In this document: positions 47,801 through 58,218 of the stretch, one piece after another
Layout of the letters: the number at the start of each line of letters is the position of its first letter
Numbering within the stretch: the first letter of the stretch is position 1
NCBI GenBank assembly: GCA_947652605.1
Contig: OX393579.1
Location: 2,728,001 to 2,792,000 of the forward strand
Length of the DNA stretch: 64,000 nucleotides
Direction of reading: 5' to 3'
Source of the DNA: Elmis aenea
Taxonomy: Eukaryota; Arthropoda; Insecta; Coleoptera; Elmidae
Made by a program: the position numbers and the translations under genes
Notes under the pieces: model-generated
Told to the model about the DNA's origin: nothing
Database searches by the model: none
What the model saw: the letters and a program-made list of their open reading frames with translations, nothing else

Positions 47801-50800
47801 GCAAGGTACTTGGGCAATGATTTTGTAGAAGGGTGAACCTTATGTTTAAAGGACAGCATGTTTAGAATTATTAGTTAAAAAGGATTAATAGTTGGGGAAG
47901 GACAAACTAATACTTCCCACTTAGACTAAATTAGAAAAAATTCACTTGAGAATGAATTACAGTTTACAGTTGAACGGCTCTGAAAAATACGGAAGAAAAT
48001 TGAGACTGTAACCAAGGCGAGTTAATTAAAAGGCAATTTTAAAAAAAAGAGTGGCGCTAGTTTCACTTACAACCGGTACACGTATAAAAAAAATTGCTCA
48101 TGAGTATCAAATTGGATCTCTCACTTGCGGTTTCCCGCGAATAGACACTGCGGTTATTCGAGGTTACTTAAAAATCGTCCATTTAAATCACGTGCTAATG
48201 AACGAGATATTACAAATAATGTTTTACTACGGCGTTTGTATCCGCAACAATTTTAGATTAGATACGAACGCGAGCATAAACATTTAACGCTTGATAAACA
48301 AAATATTTATAGGACATCTAAAGTCGAGATTAGATACAGAAATTACGTACCTACATACGTTGTATGCGTGATTTAAATCACAGATTACTCGTGGTACGTG
48401 CTGTATCGGACAAATTGAAAATAACTCGAAGTCATAGGCATTATCAACGCTGCAAAGTTGACTACCCTACAATATTTATTTATAAATATTAAAATGCATA
48501 CTGAGAGAGCTTAAATTTATCCTGGAATACTTCCATAAATGCCAATTTTATTGGAAAATTTAAAAACCAACTAATGCAGTGGTGCGGAGCGCACCCCTAG
48601 GGGGGCGCGAGATTATTGCAAAGGGGGACAGAGGTACAAAAAGGTTGGAAACCACTGAACTAATGTAAAGTTTGGCTGTGAGCTTATACTACATATTTAC
48701 AACTTATTAGTTAATATGTTACTTTGACAGTTGCAAATACTATGTCTGTAACTTTTGTTTATTGAATGGTGGAGCAACGCATTATTATCAAACTTTTAGA
48801 AAAAGAAGGCATTAGGAAGGTGATCAGCAACAAAAAAAAAATCGAAGTTCTGTGTGTTTTCTCCAAGACAACTCATAACACTGCAAAAACCATTGAGAAA
48901 ATAACAAGACTACAGTGAGATCTGAGATATCTACCCCACCCAGTATACAATGACTTGGTAAATAATAAAAATACTAACTGTAAACAATATAAACGTAGTC
49001 GTAAAAACCAACAATATTTAATAGCGTTGAAAATTTGACGAAAAATGACTTATTATACTGTGAGAAATATTTGCACTTAAGTGAGCATAGATAATCAGTC
49101 TGAATTTTTTACATTTTTCACCAGGAAAACGCGGCTTCAACAAAAGTTTTTAACAATTAAACGTGCCCCTAACGGTCCTGGTTCGCGCATAAATAAAATG
49201 ATGAATGGGTAATTGCCGAGAATAATTTTCATTTTGCTTCAATTCTCAAGTATTATTACATAATTTCAACAATGGCGAAGCAGTTTGTTAAAGCTGAAAA
49301 AATAACTTGTTACGTTGCTTTACATATAGCGTGCAAAAACGTTAACAATATTGGGAAGAAATCGCTAGTATTATCTTCGTATTAATTAATTAAGATACAC
49401 GAGCACACGTATCACAGCGGATATAGCATTTTATTGGTAAACTGTGGTTTAATTATTATGATAAACAAATTCCCAGGTGCATTATTTGCTAGAGACCACG
49501 TAATTGGTGGTATATACAGATCTTGCATTACTGAAGCGAATGAGGAAATTGCAATCTTGATTTCGATATCAGTTTAATATATTATTATAAAATGGTAGTG
49601 TATTGCATGGATTTGATGCTATATAACTAGTAAATAGGTGCCTCGAGGCTAGAACTAGATGTGGCGTGCAAAATCCAGCCATTACTGTAGAATTTATCCA
49701 GATCATTGGTTACCAGTTTTTTGTTTTGTTTAAGGGACTCCTCATTAATCTTAGAATTTTTCGTAAAGATATTTTCTTCCGGTGAAATAATAATCGCGAA
49801 TTTAGTTTCACCTACTAACGGATGAAGCAGTTGATCTGTCTTTAATAATGCCAGAGGAACAAAACAAAATTTGGACGAAATGTGAGCCAAAACCAGCGAG
49901 TTTTGAAATCTACCCAATAAAGAGTTCAAAAATTTTGTTGTCTGAGTTTACACGCTGGAATATTATTATTAGGCTTCAATTCATAGCAAACTGCACTAGT
50001 AAATATTTGAACTGTTTGTTTAATAAATAAAAATGAAAGTATTAATAATTAAACCATAATTAATAATGAATTTGTTTAGATCAATATCTAAATTAGTTTA
50101 GTATTGCAAGGCCTTATTAATAAACTGTATTAATCATTTGCATACTTAACTTGAATTTTACAATAAATATTGACAGAAAAATTCCTTTTCTGGTATATTC
50201 CTGCTGTTTACTTCACGTTATTAATTAATAAACGTTATTTTACACAAACAACATTGTAATATTATTACAGTTAACGTTACCAGTTTCATATACATTCTAA
50301 CGACTTTTCGTATCATAACGAGCACTTGTAATATTTTTATTGAAAAATTATTCAAAAAAGTTTCTTAATCTCCTCGTTATTATTTGTTATCCTTTCACCA
50401 TTAATTATAATAACATTGTTAGCACACCTAATAAGGCATTTTGTATTCATTATTGCACAACGCCGTAATTGTGTTATTTTTTACAAACAAGAACAGTGAG
50501 TTCGTCAAATTGACCTCTAGTTAAACACAATTAAATGTTTCTGAAATTTAATTACACGTTATAACACCCATAAAATTGGTTAACACGTTAATTAATTAAA
50601 CAGAAAGTTTAATTTGAATCGAGTTGGAGGTTGCGTGTTTTGGATTCAACACTGGGGGGTTGAAAAGGGGTGCATGTATGTTGAAAAAAAAACTTACTTG
50701 GGTGACTTCGGGTAGTGATGACTCATTCATCATGGAATTGATTTCATTGTTTTTTAAACAGGGTGGAGAAAGTGAATTATTGCTGAGCGAGGGGGTAATT

Positions 50801-50910
50801 GTGGGGCTCACTGGATGGACGTTTATCACACTCTCTTTCGATTGTTTATTGGGGGAAATCCTCGAGGGAAAACTGAGCGTTTTCGTCCACTGAGTTAAAC
50901 TTCGAACCAT
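29505..50910 (-). CDS. Traf4: TRAF4-like adaptor (six coding exons, 470 residues)
   Basis: Joining exons 50910-50698, 35535-35431, 32458-32297, 30870-30553, 30329-30069 and 29858-29505 gives one frame of 470 codons, with every intron in phase 0. Order along the protein: a Ser/Pro/Asn-rich N-terminus (1-71) and IYPDPDSEKTIM with the first Cys/His cluster (72-106). Next come TRAF-type zinc fingers (107-266: GHLNTC, CEFCNKEFTGE, YCENKCG, CRYCSKEFVADT, CPNRC). A short helical TRAF-N segment (about 280-311) and the MATH/TRAF-C domain (about 312-466: SGTLIWKISDFSAK, PNGNGAGEDSHISVYIKILP, LLRWPFA, DPTWKNFQ, SLGFGFPRFVSHE) follow. Block order and length match human TRAF4, but no RING finger was found. 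TRAF4 acts at the membrane and junctions as an adaptor for receptor and JNK signalling. The missing RING agrees with my recollection of Drosophila Traf4. Confidence 0.93.
30069..30329 (-). CDS. Traf4: TRAF4 exon 5: TRAF-N helix and start of MATH domain
   Basis: 87 codons, phase 0 at both ends. It encodes YSMEKHLEENCQQHLSLMC, a heptad-like QQHQIASLKSALSRL helix, then YSGTLIWKISDFSAKM and PPFYTSQYGYKLQ of the MATH fold. Confidence 0.95.
30553..30870 (-). CDS. Traf4: TRAF4 exon 4: TRAF zinc fingers
   Basis: 106 codons, phase 0. It starts NHIGNCGYEPTYCENKCG and continues HLGQHKASECHKRLLGCRYC, SKEFVADTLAAHHTKC, VSCPNRCD and CNFKDAGCRFK, closely following the vertebrate TRAF4 zinc-finger order. 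Confidence 0.95.
32297..32458 (-). CDS. Traf4: TRAF4 exon 3: TRAF zinc finger
   Basis: 54 codons between a TTGTTTCAG acceptor and a GTAAAA donor. It encodes GHLNTCKHDALPCTSKCG and CPLRRARCEFCNKEFTGEV, matching TRAF4 GHLNTC and CEFCGCDFSGE. Confidence 0.95.
32726..32998. repeat. Dispersed repeat, copy B (paired with 13296-13555)
   Basis: This is the second, diverged copy of the repeat described at 13296, in the same orientation, within TRAF4 intron 2. Further right, at about 33332-33362, is a short run of three ATTATTAGATAC-like units. Confidence 0.7.
32999..35430 (-). other. Remainder of TRAF4 intron 2
   Basis: Canonical splice sites at 35430 and 32459 bound the intron. Apart from the repeat copy and the small run near 33332-33362, nothing was recognised. 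The open frames at 33519-33767 and 34130-34342 have no motif support. Confidence 0.6.
35431..35535 (-). CDS. Traf4: TRAF4 exon 2: junction to the first TRAF zinc finger
   Basis: 35 codons between a TTTTTTTTTGCAG acceptor and a GTAAAT donor. It encodes IYPDPDSEKTIMSSVVYCIH and HKEGCKWSDELRKLK, matching human TRAF4 IYPDPELE and the CIH-x2-EGC-x-WS pattern. In vertebrates the RING finger lies directly before this block. Confidence 0.93.
40972..40986. promoter_or_regulatory. Palindromic pair of CAGGTG E-boxes
   Basis: CACCTG-CTA-CAGGTG forms a perfect dyad of two E-boxes of the kind bound by Snail/Scratch-type zinc fingers and some bHLH proteins. It lies in TRAF4 intron 1. Function is inferred only from the motif. 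Confidence 0.3.
42345..42408. repeat. Two spaced palindromes of the ATTGTTTCC/GGAAACAAT type
   Basis: At 42388-42408 ATTGTTTCC and GGAAACAAT flank a 3-bp centre. A diverged copy lies 43 bp to the left, at 42345-42365, with the same CGACGGAAA centre. They may be repeated binding sites or remnants of a small duplication. Confidence 0.6.
43694..43997. mobile_element. Fold-back element with long inverted arms
   Basis: The left arm (43694-43777) and right arm (43931-43997) are inverted copies sharing ACCGGGT, AATGAAGTGT, TTCTTTAGTTTT, TTTTAGATAAATGAA and TTTTAAACAT. The left arm has an insertion of about 14 bp (around GGTACACCCCAATT). The loop of about 150 bp is GC-richer. An open minus-strand frame at 43576-43914 covers the left arm and loop; it is not a known protein and is better explained as repeat sequence. 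Confidence 0.75.
44922..44943. repeat. Possible truncated end of the 19925-type MITE
   Basis: AGTCCAAAATAAATTGAC matches the left end of the MITE at 19925 with one change. The matching right end was not found nearby, so it is likely a fragment or a chance match. Confidence 0.4.
46924..47178. mobile_element. MITE, copy 2 of the 19925-type family
   Basis: The left end TTCAAAATAACTCGAAC and right end GGCGGTCAAAATATTCTAAA correspond to the ends of copy 1. Internally it shares CACCTGAATTTTAA, ACTCAAAATTCTGCA and a GGAATTACCACGGCGGTCA end. It is more diverged and about 255 bp long. Confidence 0.65.
48530..48745. repeat. Dispersed repeat carrying a hAT-type insertion
   Basis: This is the counterpart of 14105-14241. 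Outside the insertion it shares CCAATTTTA, ATTTAAAAACCAACTAATG, AAAG-TTGRCTGTGA and TTGCAAATAC with that copy. Confidence 0.7.
48577..48657. mobile_element. 81-bp hAT-type MITE with perfect 8-bp target duplication
   Basis: The insertion starts CAGTGGTGCGGAGCGC and ends GGTTGGAAACCACTG, giving CAGTGGT/ACCACTG termini. It is flanked on both sides by AACTAATG (48569-48576 and 48658-48665), an exact 8-bp duplication as made by hAT transposases. It is GC-rich against its surroundings and encodes nothing. The CAGTGGTTCCCAACC-like end is a common hAT terminus. Confidence 0.93.
50698..50910 (-). CDS. Traf4: TRAF4 exon 1: N-terminal coding exon
   Basis: The exon starts at an ATG at 50908-50910 in an AAAAAAATGG context and runs 71 codons to a CAA/GTAAGT donor in phase 0. 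It encodes MVRSLTQWTKTLSFPSRISP followed by a Ser/Pro/Asn-rich stretch and ESSLPEVTQ. No cysteines typical of a RING are present. Assignment to TRAF4 rests on strand, matching intron phase and a strong donor rather than similarity to the conserved domains. Confidence 0.75.
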
Positions 50911-51300
50911 TTTTTTAAATTTTAAAACCGCCACTTAAAAAAATATTTAGTCCACAAAGGTAAAGTTTTTATCACTAATATATTTTGCACGTACGAAAAA
51001 AAAATTTCTTTCACGACTTTACAAGCATCAACCGCTTTCTAGCAAGTCTGAAACAGAACTGTTTACATGATGATATTCTCATTCTGTTCTCAATCGTCCT
51101 TCTACCGGCCTTTCCCCTCCATTCTCACGAACAGCTGTTTGATGCGATGCGGTAAGGAGTGGTGGTGGGGATAAATAAGGGACAAATGAATTTTGATCAT
51201 AACACTCGATAACTAATAGATACCTTAGATAAAATATTGCATTTTTGCTTGTTTTGTTCAATTGTTTCGTTGTGTTAAAAGATAGGAGTTTTTCAGTTCT
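50911..51300 (-). promoter_or_regulatory. Likely TRAF4 5' UTR and promoter
   Basis: Upstream of the TRAF4 start the base composition becomes richer in GC (51080-51175). It contains a CAGCTG E-box near 51131 and, read on the minus strand, a TTATTTATCC element near 51168 that could be a weak TATA box. No transcription start can be fixed from sequence alone. Confidence 0.4.
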
Positions 51301-52037
51301 GACGCATATATTTGAAGAGAAAAAAAAACAGATGAGTGATTTTTATTAATAAACACATACCCTAACCAATCAAAATTTATTTTTAATTAGCTTATTTATA
51401 ATAATAAACTACCAAGTTTACGTCGATTTGTTTTTGTAACCTTAGCAAGAAATATCATTTTCAGGGTTGAAAATTGTGATCTGAACAAACGCAAGATACA
51501 TAATGAAACCTAATGCAAAAATCTAAAACAAAATTGAAATATTAAAAACCAAGCAACATCGTTTGCTGACGAAATGCGCAACGTACGCCAAGCTATTTTA
51601 ACCAAGACCGCCAAACTAAATAAAATTTTGTGTATCATAAAAAAGTACAGTTATTCCAAACGTATCAAAACGAGTTAAAACAAAACACGACTAATCGAGG
51701 ACAAGCTATTTGCAAGTTGCAACGAGTCTCAACAGAGCATGGCCTGTTTCATCACATTACATAAACAACATTCGCAAGTTACAACGAAGATAGAACTCTG
51801 CAAAGTTGCTCGTTGTAATGTAATACATGCACAATAAAATGTACAGTTAATTTTGTACCGGATCGAGCGAAAGTATAAAACAATTATTCGAAATTCTCAC
51901 ACACAATTTCTGTTAAATGATCAAAGACATTGGTCAAATCTTAAAACTTATAATAAAACCAGAAAAAAAGGTCGATGTAGTGTTCCTAAATATACAATAA
52001 AAATGTTTCTGAGCCCTCAAAACGTATAATACAGAGT

Positions 52038-52163
52038 TTCTTCACTAAAATTGTTTTATAAAGATTCTTTTTGTAAAAAGGCGCGATTCTAAAACATTTA
52101 TTCTTCACTAAAATTGTTCTATAAAGATTCTTTTTGTAAAAAGGCGCGATTTAAGAACATTTA
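52038..52163. repeat. 63-bp tandem duplication
   Basis: Two adjacent 63-bp copies (52038-52100 and 52101-52163) begin TTCTTCACTAAAATTGTT and share TTTTTGTAAAAAGGCGCGAT. They differ at only a few positions, so the duplication is fairly recent. Confidence 0.92.
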
Positions 52164-53850
52164 TTTAACACTTCCGTTCGACCCTGTATGTTTTATTGTA
52201 CATAACAATCATATTTTCAACAAAATGTGTTTAGTTTTTCATTTATGTGGCCACCGACACATTTAAACGTATTTGACTTGAGCTAGCTACATGGCTTTCA
52301 TCTGGTAGCGAAACAAATATTTTAATAATTTAAATATTTTTTAATGAGGAAATATAAATTAAAACGAGGATGCTAAAATTTTAGCAATAAAAATCATAAT
52401 TTAACGTAATTTAGAGCAAATGGTAGACGCAAAAAGTTGTTTACGAATTTTAATAGAAAATTAATTTTGCTGTTCAGGTTTGGATAACCGTTAGACAGAC
52501 TTCCTTCTTTCAACATTAATAGTATAATGTTTATATTTATTGGTATATTTAAAACAAATTGTTTAGCAGCAAGCAAAATTTAAAGATTATCAGTTTTAAT
52601 TTTGAGGAATTGGTAAAATTATCGTAAAAAAATGTACAATAAATTTTGTAATAAACTTCAAATTATAAATAACTTGATTTTATTTTTCGGAAGCTCTGTA
52701 ATTTTAATCAACTTTAAAAACAAGGCTAGCGCATTATTTATTATTTCCCAAAATAAAAGGATAAAGCAAAAACATTTTTTATATCACACTTTCATCCTTC
52801 GAATCCAAATTTTTAGGAGTCTTTTAAAAGTCGATGTACCAAACAATAACAAGAAACAAAGTTCCAAGTATGTATCAAAAATGTTTATTATCAACACGTG
52901 CCTCTCTTACTTTCAATTGTTTAGAAGCACGAGTCGCTAATAGAAAAAATCACGATGGAGAATATTAAGTAAAATTTGTGTCCAATAACATGAAAAAAAT
53001 ATGTACTTATAACAATCTGTACCTTGTTTAGAATTCTTCGAAAAAAAAAACTACAATACGTTGTAATTTGATTTAAAAAGTAGAATCCAACCGAGACGTA
53101 ACAAGACGCACACGAAGCCACGGCGTTGTGTTGAATACAAAAACAATTGAACTTAACAATTTGACATCTTGTGTTAAAATCTACGACTTATAAATACTCT
53201 AGATTTAAGCACGAGACTTGTGGACATACAAGAGTGTAAATTCGTAGAAATTTCGATTAAATATTTGTCTGATTAATTTAAATTTAAATTTTAGCATTTT
53301 TTTTGTGTTACATAAAATAAATTTAATCCCAGAATTTAAAAAACTATATACGTTTTTCAAAAGCGTATTGCGACATTTGTTACTAGCACAAGCAGAAGAA
53401 TTACAGCATATTTCTCAACAAAGACTGCGCTATCAAATATAACGAAACGTTACGAAATATTTCCCCTAAAAAATATGTCTGAATGGCAGTTTTTTAACCT
53501 CTTCTATTCGTTATATCTAGATCAGTATCGTAACAAATCTGGCGCTATTACATTTCTTAAATATAAGCAGCTTAAACAAAAATTTGAGGAATTAAATTGT
53601 CATGTTGATGTGATGGGTGCCTTATTAAAATGATATGAGCGCAGAAGTTGGACTTAAAATAATATCAGTGTTATAAAATTGGATTTGTGAGAGTTTTTGA
53701 AAGACAAACACGCCCGAAAATCTTTAAATAAAAGACAAAGAGGTCGAAAATTAGTTTGCCTGTTAAAAAATCCACATAAGGTTGTTTGACTCTGTAAGCA
53801 GTTCTTTTGTATGCTTAGTAAACGTACAAATGCATTGTAAAAATTATATA

Positions 53851-54176
53851 CAGGGTGACCTACTTTCGATGCCCATACAAGGTATCTCGGTTATTATCAG
53901 AGATAGAAAAAAACCAAGTACGTAGTCTAGTTTCCTTTTTTCAAGAGAAATTTATTGCCTTAAACAGATTTTTGATATCTTTTTTAATTTTCGAAATATA
54001 GCCAAAAACCGATTGTTAGCAATTTTCAAAAATGTTAAATATCTAGCTTAAACGAAAAGATAAAGAAAAACTTTAAAGACATTTTTTGCATGGTTTTTTG
54101 TCCTTAATACTCATATAAATATCGATATAATATTACACATAAATTTTCCTGTATGGGCATTGAAAATAGGCCACAT
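53851..54176. mobile_element. MITE with CAGGGTG end and imperfect terminal inverted repeats
   Basis: The left end CAGGGTGACCTACTTTCGAT followed by GCCCATACAAGG is mirrored at 54148-54176 by CCTGTATGGGCATTGAAAAT then AGGCCACA. Arms are about 30 bp and roughly 84% similar, flanked by TATA-like sequence. The interior is AT-rich and non-coding. Similar CAGGGTG starts occur at 38073 and 61688. Confidence 0.75.
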
Positions 54177-56385
54177 ATACATTTATAATTTTACATAAGT
54201 ACATAGGATGTAGATACCATTAAACACCAATAATTTTCATCATTTTATAAGAATATTAATTAAATTCCAGGGAAAAAAAAGGTTCTTAACAACATTGTAT
54301 GTAAAAAATAGACTAATTTTTTTTATTATGTTAATTTTTTTATCATAAGTTCGTAAGGATGGCTTTTAAGAATGAAATGCTAAGTTATGAACACGCTTCA
54401 TTGCATATGTTTACAAATACTCAAATAAATTCACAACTTTTCTACAGATCACGGTTGCAAATTAAAAAAATATCAATCAAAATAATTAGCAAACGCAACT
54501 CTACCAAACTGACGCAAGAAAACCGAATTAATCCACCGTGATAACACGTCGTTATGAAATGTAAATTAATATCCGCATTTGCTCAATTTTTGACTGCAAA
54601 TTTATAAAAAATTTCACTTCCATGTTTAATTTATAATCGCCGTGTCGTAAGGATGCAACGGCCAAACAAAACTACATAAATAATTGGATGTAAAACACGG
54701 CGTATCCAACGCCTCCTCAGACAATCAAGTTACAAAATACCAGAGTTACGGAATAACACAACCGTCGAATCATGGAAGAAAAAAATGATTCGTTAAACGA
54801 GCGATGTTGTCTGTAGACGCCAGCGAAATTCTTTCTGTGTACGGTAATCCAACGGCCCGTCACATGTCAAAACCTTGTATAGTAACGAACTTAAACCGCA
54901 CCTTTTTAACGACTTTTCGCTTATTATTTGAGTTACTGTAATTTAAAATTTACAACAGTATTTAAATATAATTCAACAAAACCGGGGATTACATCTGATA
55001 ATTCGTGAATAAATTAGCGAAACAAAGCATTTCCGTGTATTGAGCTTCGTCTAGCTGTATGAGAAAAATAATTAAGATACCAAACGCGCATTCCTGACTT
55101 AAAAAAATCCCACACTTGACTGCAATTCTGCGCCCACAAGGTCATGAAGACGACAAAATCATTAAAACTTGCACGCGAATGCATTTTCTTGCATGTTATC
55201 TAACTGTAATAGACTTTTTTGCAGCATCCTCTACGCATGAGAACGACAAAATTCTAATATACCTGAAATAAGTACACACTAACTTATAAATGTAGCAAAA
55301 ATTTATTCAGCAACATCCGTTATATTAATTAGAAATTCGTTACAATTTATTCGACGATATATAAAACTTCCTTAACGTAATCCATAATTGTTTTATTACA
55401 CGTTATCGAACACACATTAACACAAGTAAATAGTTTTCTAAAAGTTCTAAATTAAATTTGCACTTACACAATATTATGTACACCGTAAATATAACTTGAA
55501 AAGTAAATTTTGTTGGGTCGTTAAGTTGCAATTCATTGCAGTAATTGCTCTCAGACAGGCGCGTCTGTACTTCAAAGAAAGTTTCCAAAAGATATTTAAG
55601 ATCTGTATAGAGTTAAAAATACTGAAGTTGAATATGGTTCCATACTTCAACATTATGGCCAATATCGCTAGCATTATTTTTATTGAGTTTAAACTTCGTT
55701 ATCACGTTTTTCCAAAACTCAATATTAATTATGGAATTTTTATCCATTGTAACGTCAAATATTATTACTTTATGTTCAATAAACAACTAAAATAATTATT
55801 ATCCTACCATTAGTCATAACTCACCTCTAATTACAAGACATTCCAGTTACATCAGCAAAAGATTTATTTTAGAACGATTTTTTGATGGAGGTACGTCATA
55901 TGTTTTCAATACTGGGTCAATGCTGTACTAGTTCCAATTTAATTAGCAATGACGCAATTTTAAGCTGACTTTTTAAGTATGAGCCAAAGATACCCAGTTT
56001 ACAATAAATTGCAACATTGGCCACCTAAATATTCTTCATTATTTTACAAAAAATATTGATGAAATTATACAAAACTTCACATAATTTCGCCAACTATAGG
56101 CTATTACAAACTTACAATAGTAGGTATTATGTGATCGTAGAAAAAGTAAGTTACATAACACGAGTTGTAAAGCAATTACGCACTCGTGGAAATACGCACT
56201 CGTCGCTACGCGGGGCTTTAAAGTTACCAACATTAATAATAGATACCTATTTAAGGGTCGCCATTTGTACGTTGCGATTAAATTAAATTCATGTAAATTA
56301 TGCGTAAGTACATAACCACCAACCGCTTTAAAATTGAACAAAAAGGGTTTAATATCAGCTGGATAACTAATCTAGTTCACTATAC

Positions 56386-56650
56386 ATTGCTTCCAAACGT
56401 TCAGTAATATTCTACGCAAGAATAATTAAAATAAATGTATTGCATCTGTGTAGACTTCAACAGTCGGTCACAACACGAACCTGGCTTTAAAATTTTGAAA
56501 AAACGTGTTTTATGTGAGCCGTTTGATTGTTGCGACTCCCTCAACAACGTTTCTAAACATTTAGTAAGCTTCTACGCTAGAATAATTGAAAGATATGCAC
56601 TGTCGGTTACAAATATGTGGAGACTTCAATAGTCGGTTGGCACACAAACC
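56386..56650. repeat. Diverged direct duplication of about 100 bp
   Basis: The block at 56386-56481 and the block at 56546-56650 share TTCTACGC-AGAATAATT, TGCA followed by TGTG and AGACTTCAA-AGTCGGT, then CACAAACC/CACGAACC. Spacing is about 165 bp. Open frames through it are not supported as genes. Confidence 0.65.
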
Positions 56651-57925
56651 GTTGGTATAGCAATAGAGTGTTGTCTATTTTTATCTCGCTCATATTCCAA
56701 ACCAGTATCAACATCCTGTTAGCAGTTTATCCTCCATCTCTTTCTTTTCTTGGTTGAGATTCACCTACGACAACGACCTCCAAGATTACCTCCTTAAATA
56801 TTCGCGCAATAAAAATATTTCTGTATTCATGCGCTCGTTGTTAGTAAATCATTGAGCTGCCAATTGTTTTCGTAAAAAGAAAAATAAATACCTTCGTGGT
56901 TTCGTATCTTAACTTTCGTGTTTGAGCCTGTCGATGACCTTGCCCGGAGCCAAATCATTTCTTCATTATACTCGGCCGCTACCCAAACTTCTAACGTTAG
57001 GTTAACCTAAAGACCTAAAAAAGATCGTTACGGGGAAACTGTAGATAAAGTCATATTGTGTCCGAACAAAAGGTTGTCATAAACTATCTGAATGGTCCGT
57101 GACGTTGAAATGCGTGCGTATTTGCTTTGTGTAAACAGAAGTTATTCTTGCCGTACTAGAAATTGCTTGTAAAAAAGATGCGAAGTGCTATTTGCGTTGA
57201 TGATTGTTTGATGATTAAATCGGCATTATATCAGAGACTAATATGCATATAATTAAGTCATCTATAAGCAATTAGCTTTGAGATGACCTGCTTTTTACTC
57301 AGAAAAAATATTAGTACATTTACATAAAATCAGGACAAGGTATGGTGTGCATAATTAGATCACTGTTTAATTTTTTTTTGCATTTTCGATTCTTTTTATT
57401 TTTAGTTTTACTCTTGCGACTTGCTACCCTCTAAATCTTTTGTACGAAACCAAAGCTCTACTCTTAAAGTAAAAAAGTCACAGTACTGGAATATGTTTAC
57501 TGGCATGCATGCCCTGTATGCTCACAGCTACCAATCTTTGATTTCATCTAAACATAAATAAACTTCACGTTAATTACAGCGAGATCTGTTAAACAGATCC
57601 TCGAGGTATTTTTTCATAAATATGCAAGTAACGCCATGCCTCAATTACTTCGCCTTGCTGCTGGTACATGATCGAATGATATGAATCAGATGTTAATGTT
57701 TGCTTAGAAATTCTTGGGCGAGTTGCACACACTGCTAACTTTTACAAACGTGAAACTGATTTCGCAATAATCGGCAATATTTCACGCCAGTTAAGAAGAT
57801 CACGCTTCGACGTAAATTTCGATACTATACTTAAACATTTCTCAGTGCAAGTTTTTGTACATTAACGCAAGTTTAAAACACACTTTCGACAAACATTAGC
57901 GAGAAATCATTGAAAATTTCCTTCA

Positions 57926-58218
57926 CCTGTCAAATTTGCGTTTTCAACCAATCACTAATCTTAAATGTTCCAAACTAGAGACTACCAATAGGAGCATTAT
58001 TACACGGTAATAATTTTACATTCCCCTGTCAAATGTTGATCCTCCTGTCAAATTTGCGTTTTCGACCAATAACAAACTCAGATTTCCTAGAAACGATCAA
58101 TAAACATAATCATACGCTGATAATATCCTTTTCGCAATTGACAGATTTTCATGCGTTTATTGGTCGATTGTAAGAAATTTGAGTTTGTGATTGGTCGAAA
58201 ATATAAATTTGGAGAGGG
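57926..58218. repeat. Three copies, one inverted, of a CCAAT-containing unit of about 75 bp
   Basis: CCTGTCAAATTTGCGTTTTC followed by RACCAATMAC occurs at about 57926 and 58041 in direct orientation. An inverted copy at 58140-58218 ends GATTGGTCGAAAATATAAAT. The last two copies form an inverted pair separated by about 25 bp. Confidence 0.75.

Larger units (their letters stand above)
35536..50697 (-). other. TRAF4 intron 1 (15.2 kb)
   Basis: A GTAAGT donor at 50697 and an acceptor at 35537-35536 join phase-0 exons. No RING-like C-x2-C exon was found on the minus strand. The intron contains fold-back elements, two MITE-type insertions, paired palindromes and an E-box dyad, listed separately. 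The rest is AT-rich with nothing recognised. Confidence 0.7.

Noticed and set aside
48051..48287. 78-codon plus-strand open frame
   Set aside because: No motif, no ATG at the frame start and no flanking splice evidence; treated as chance.
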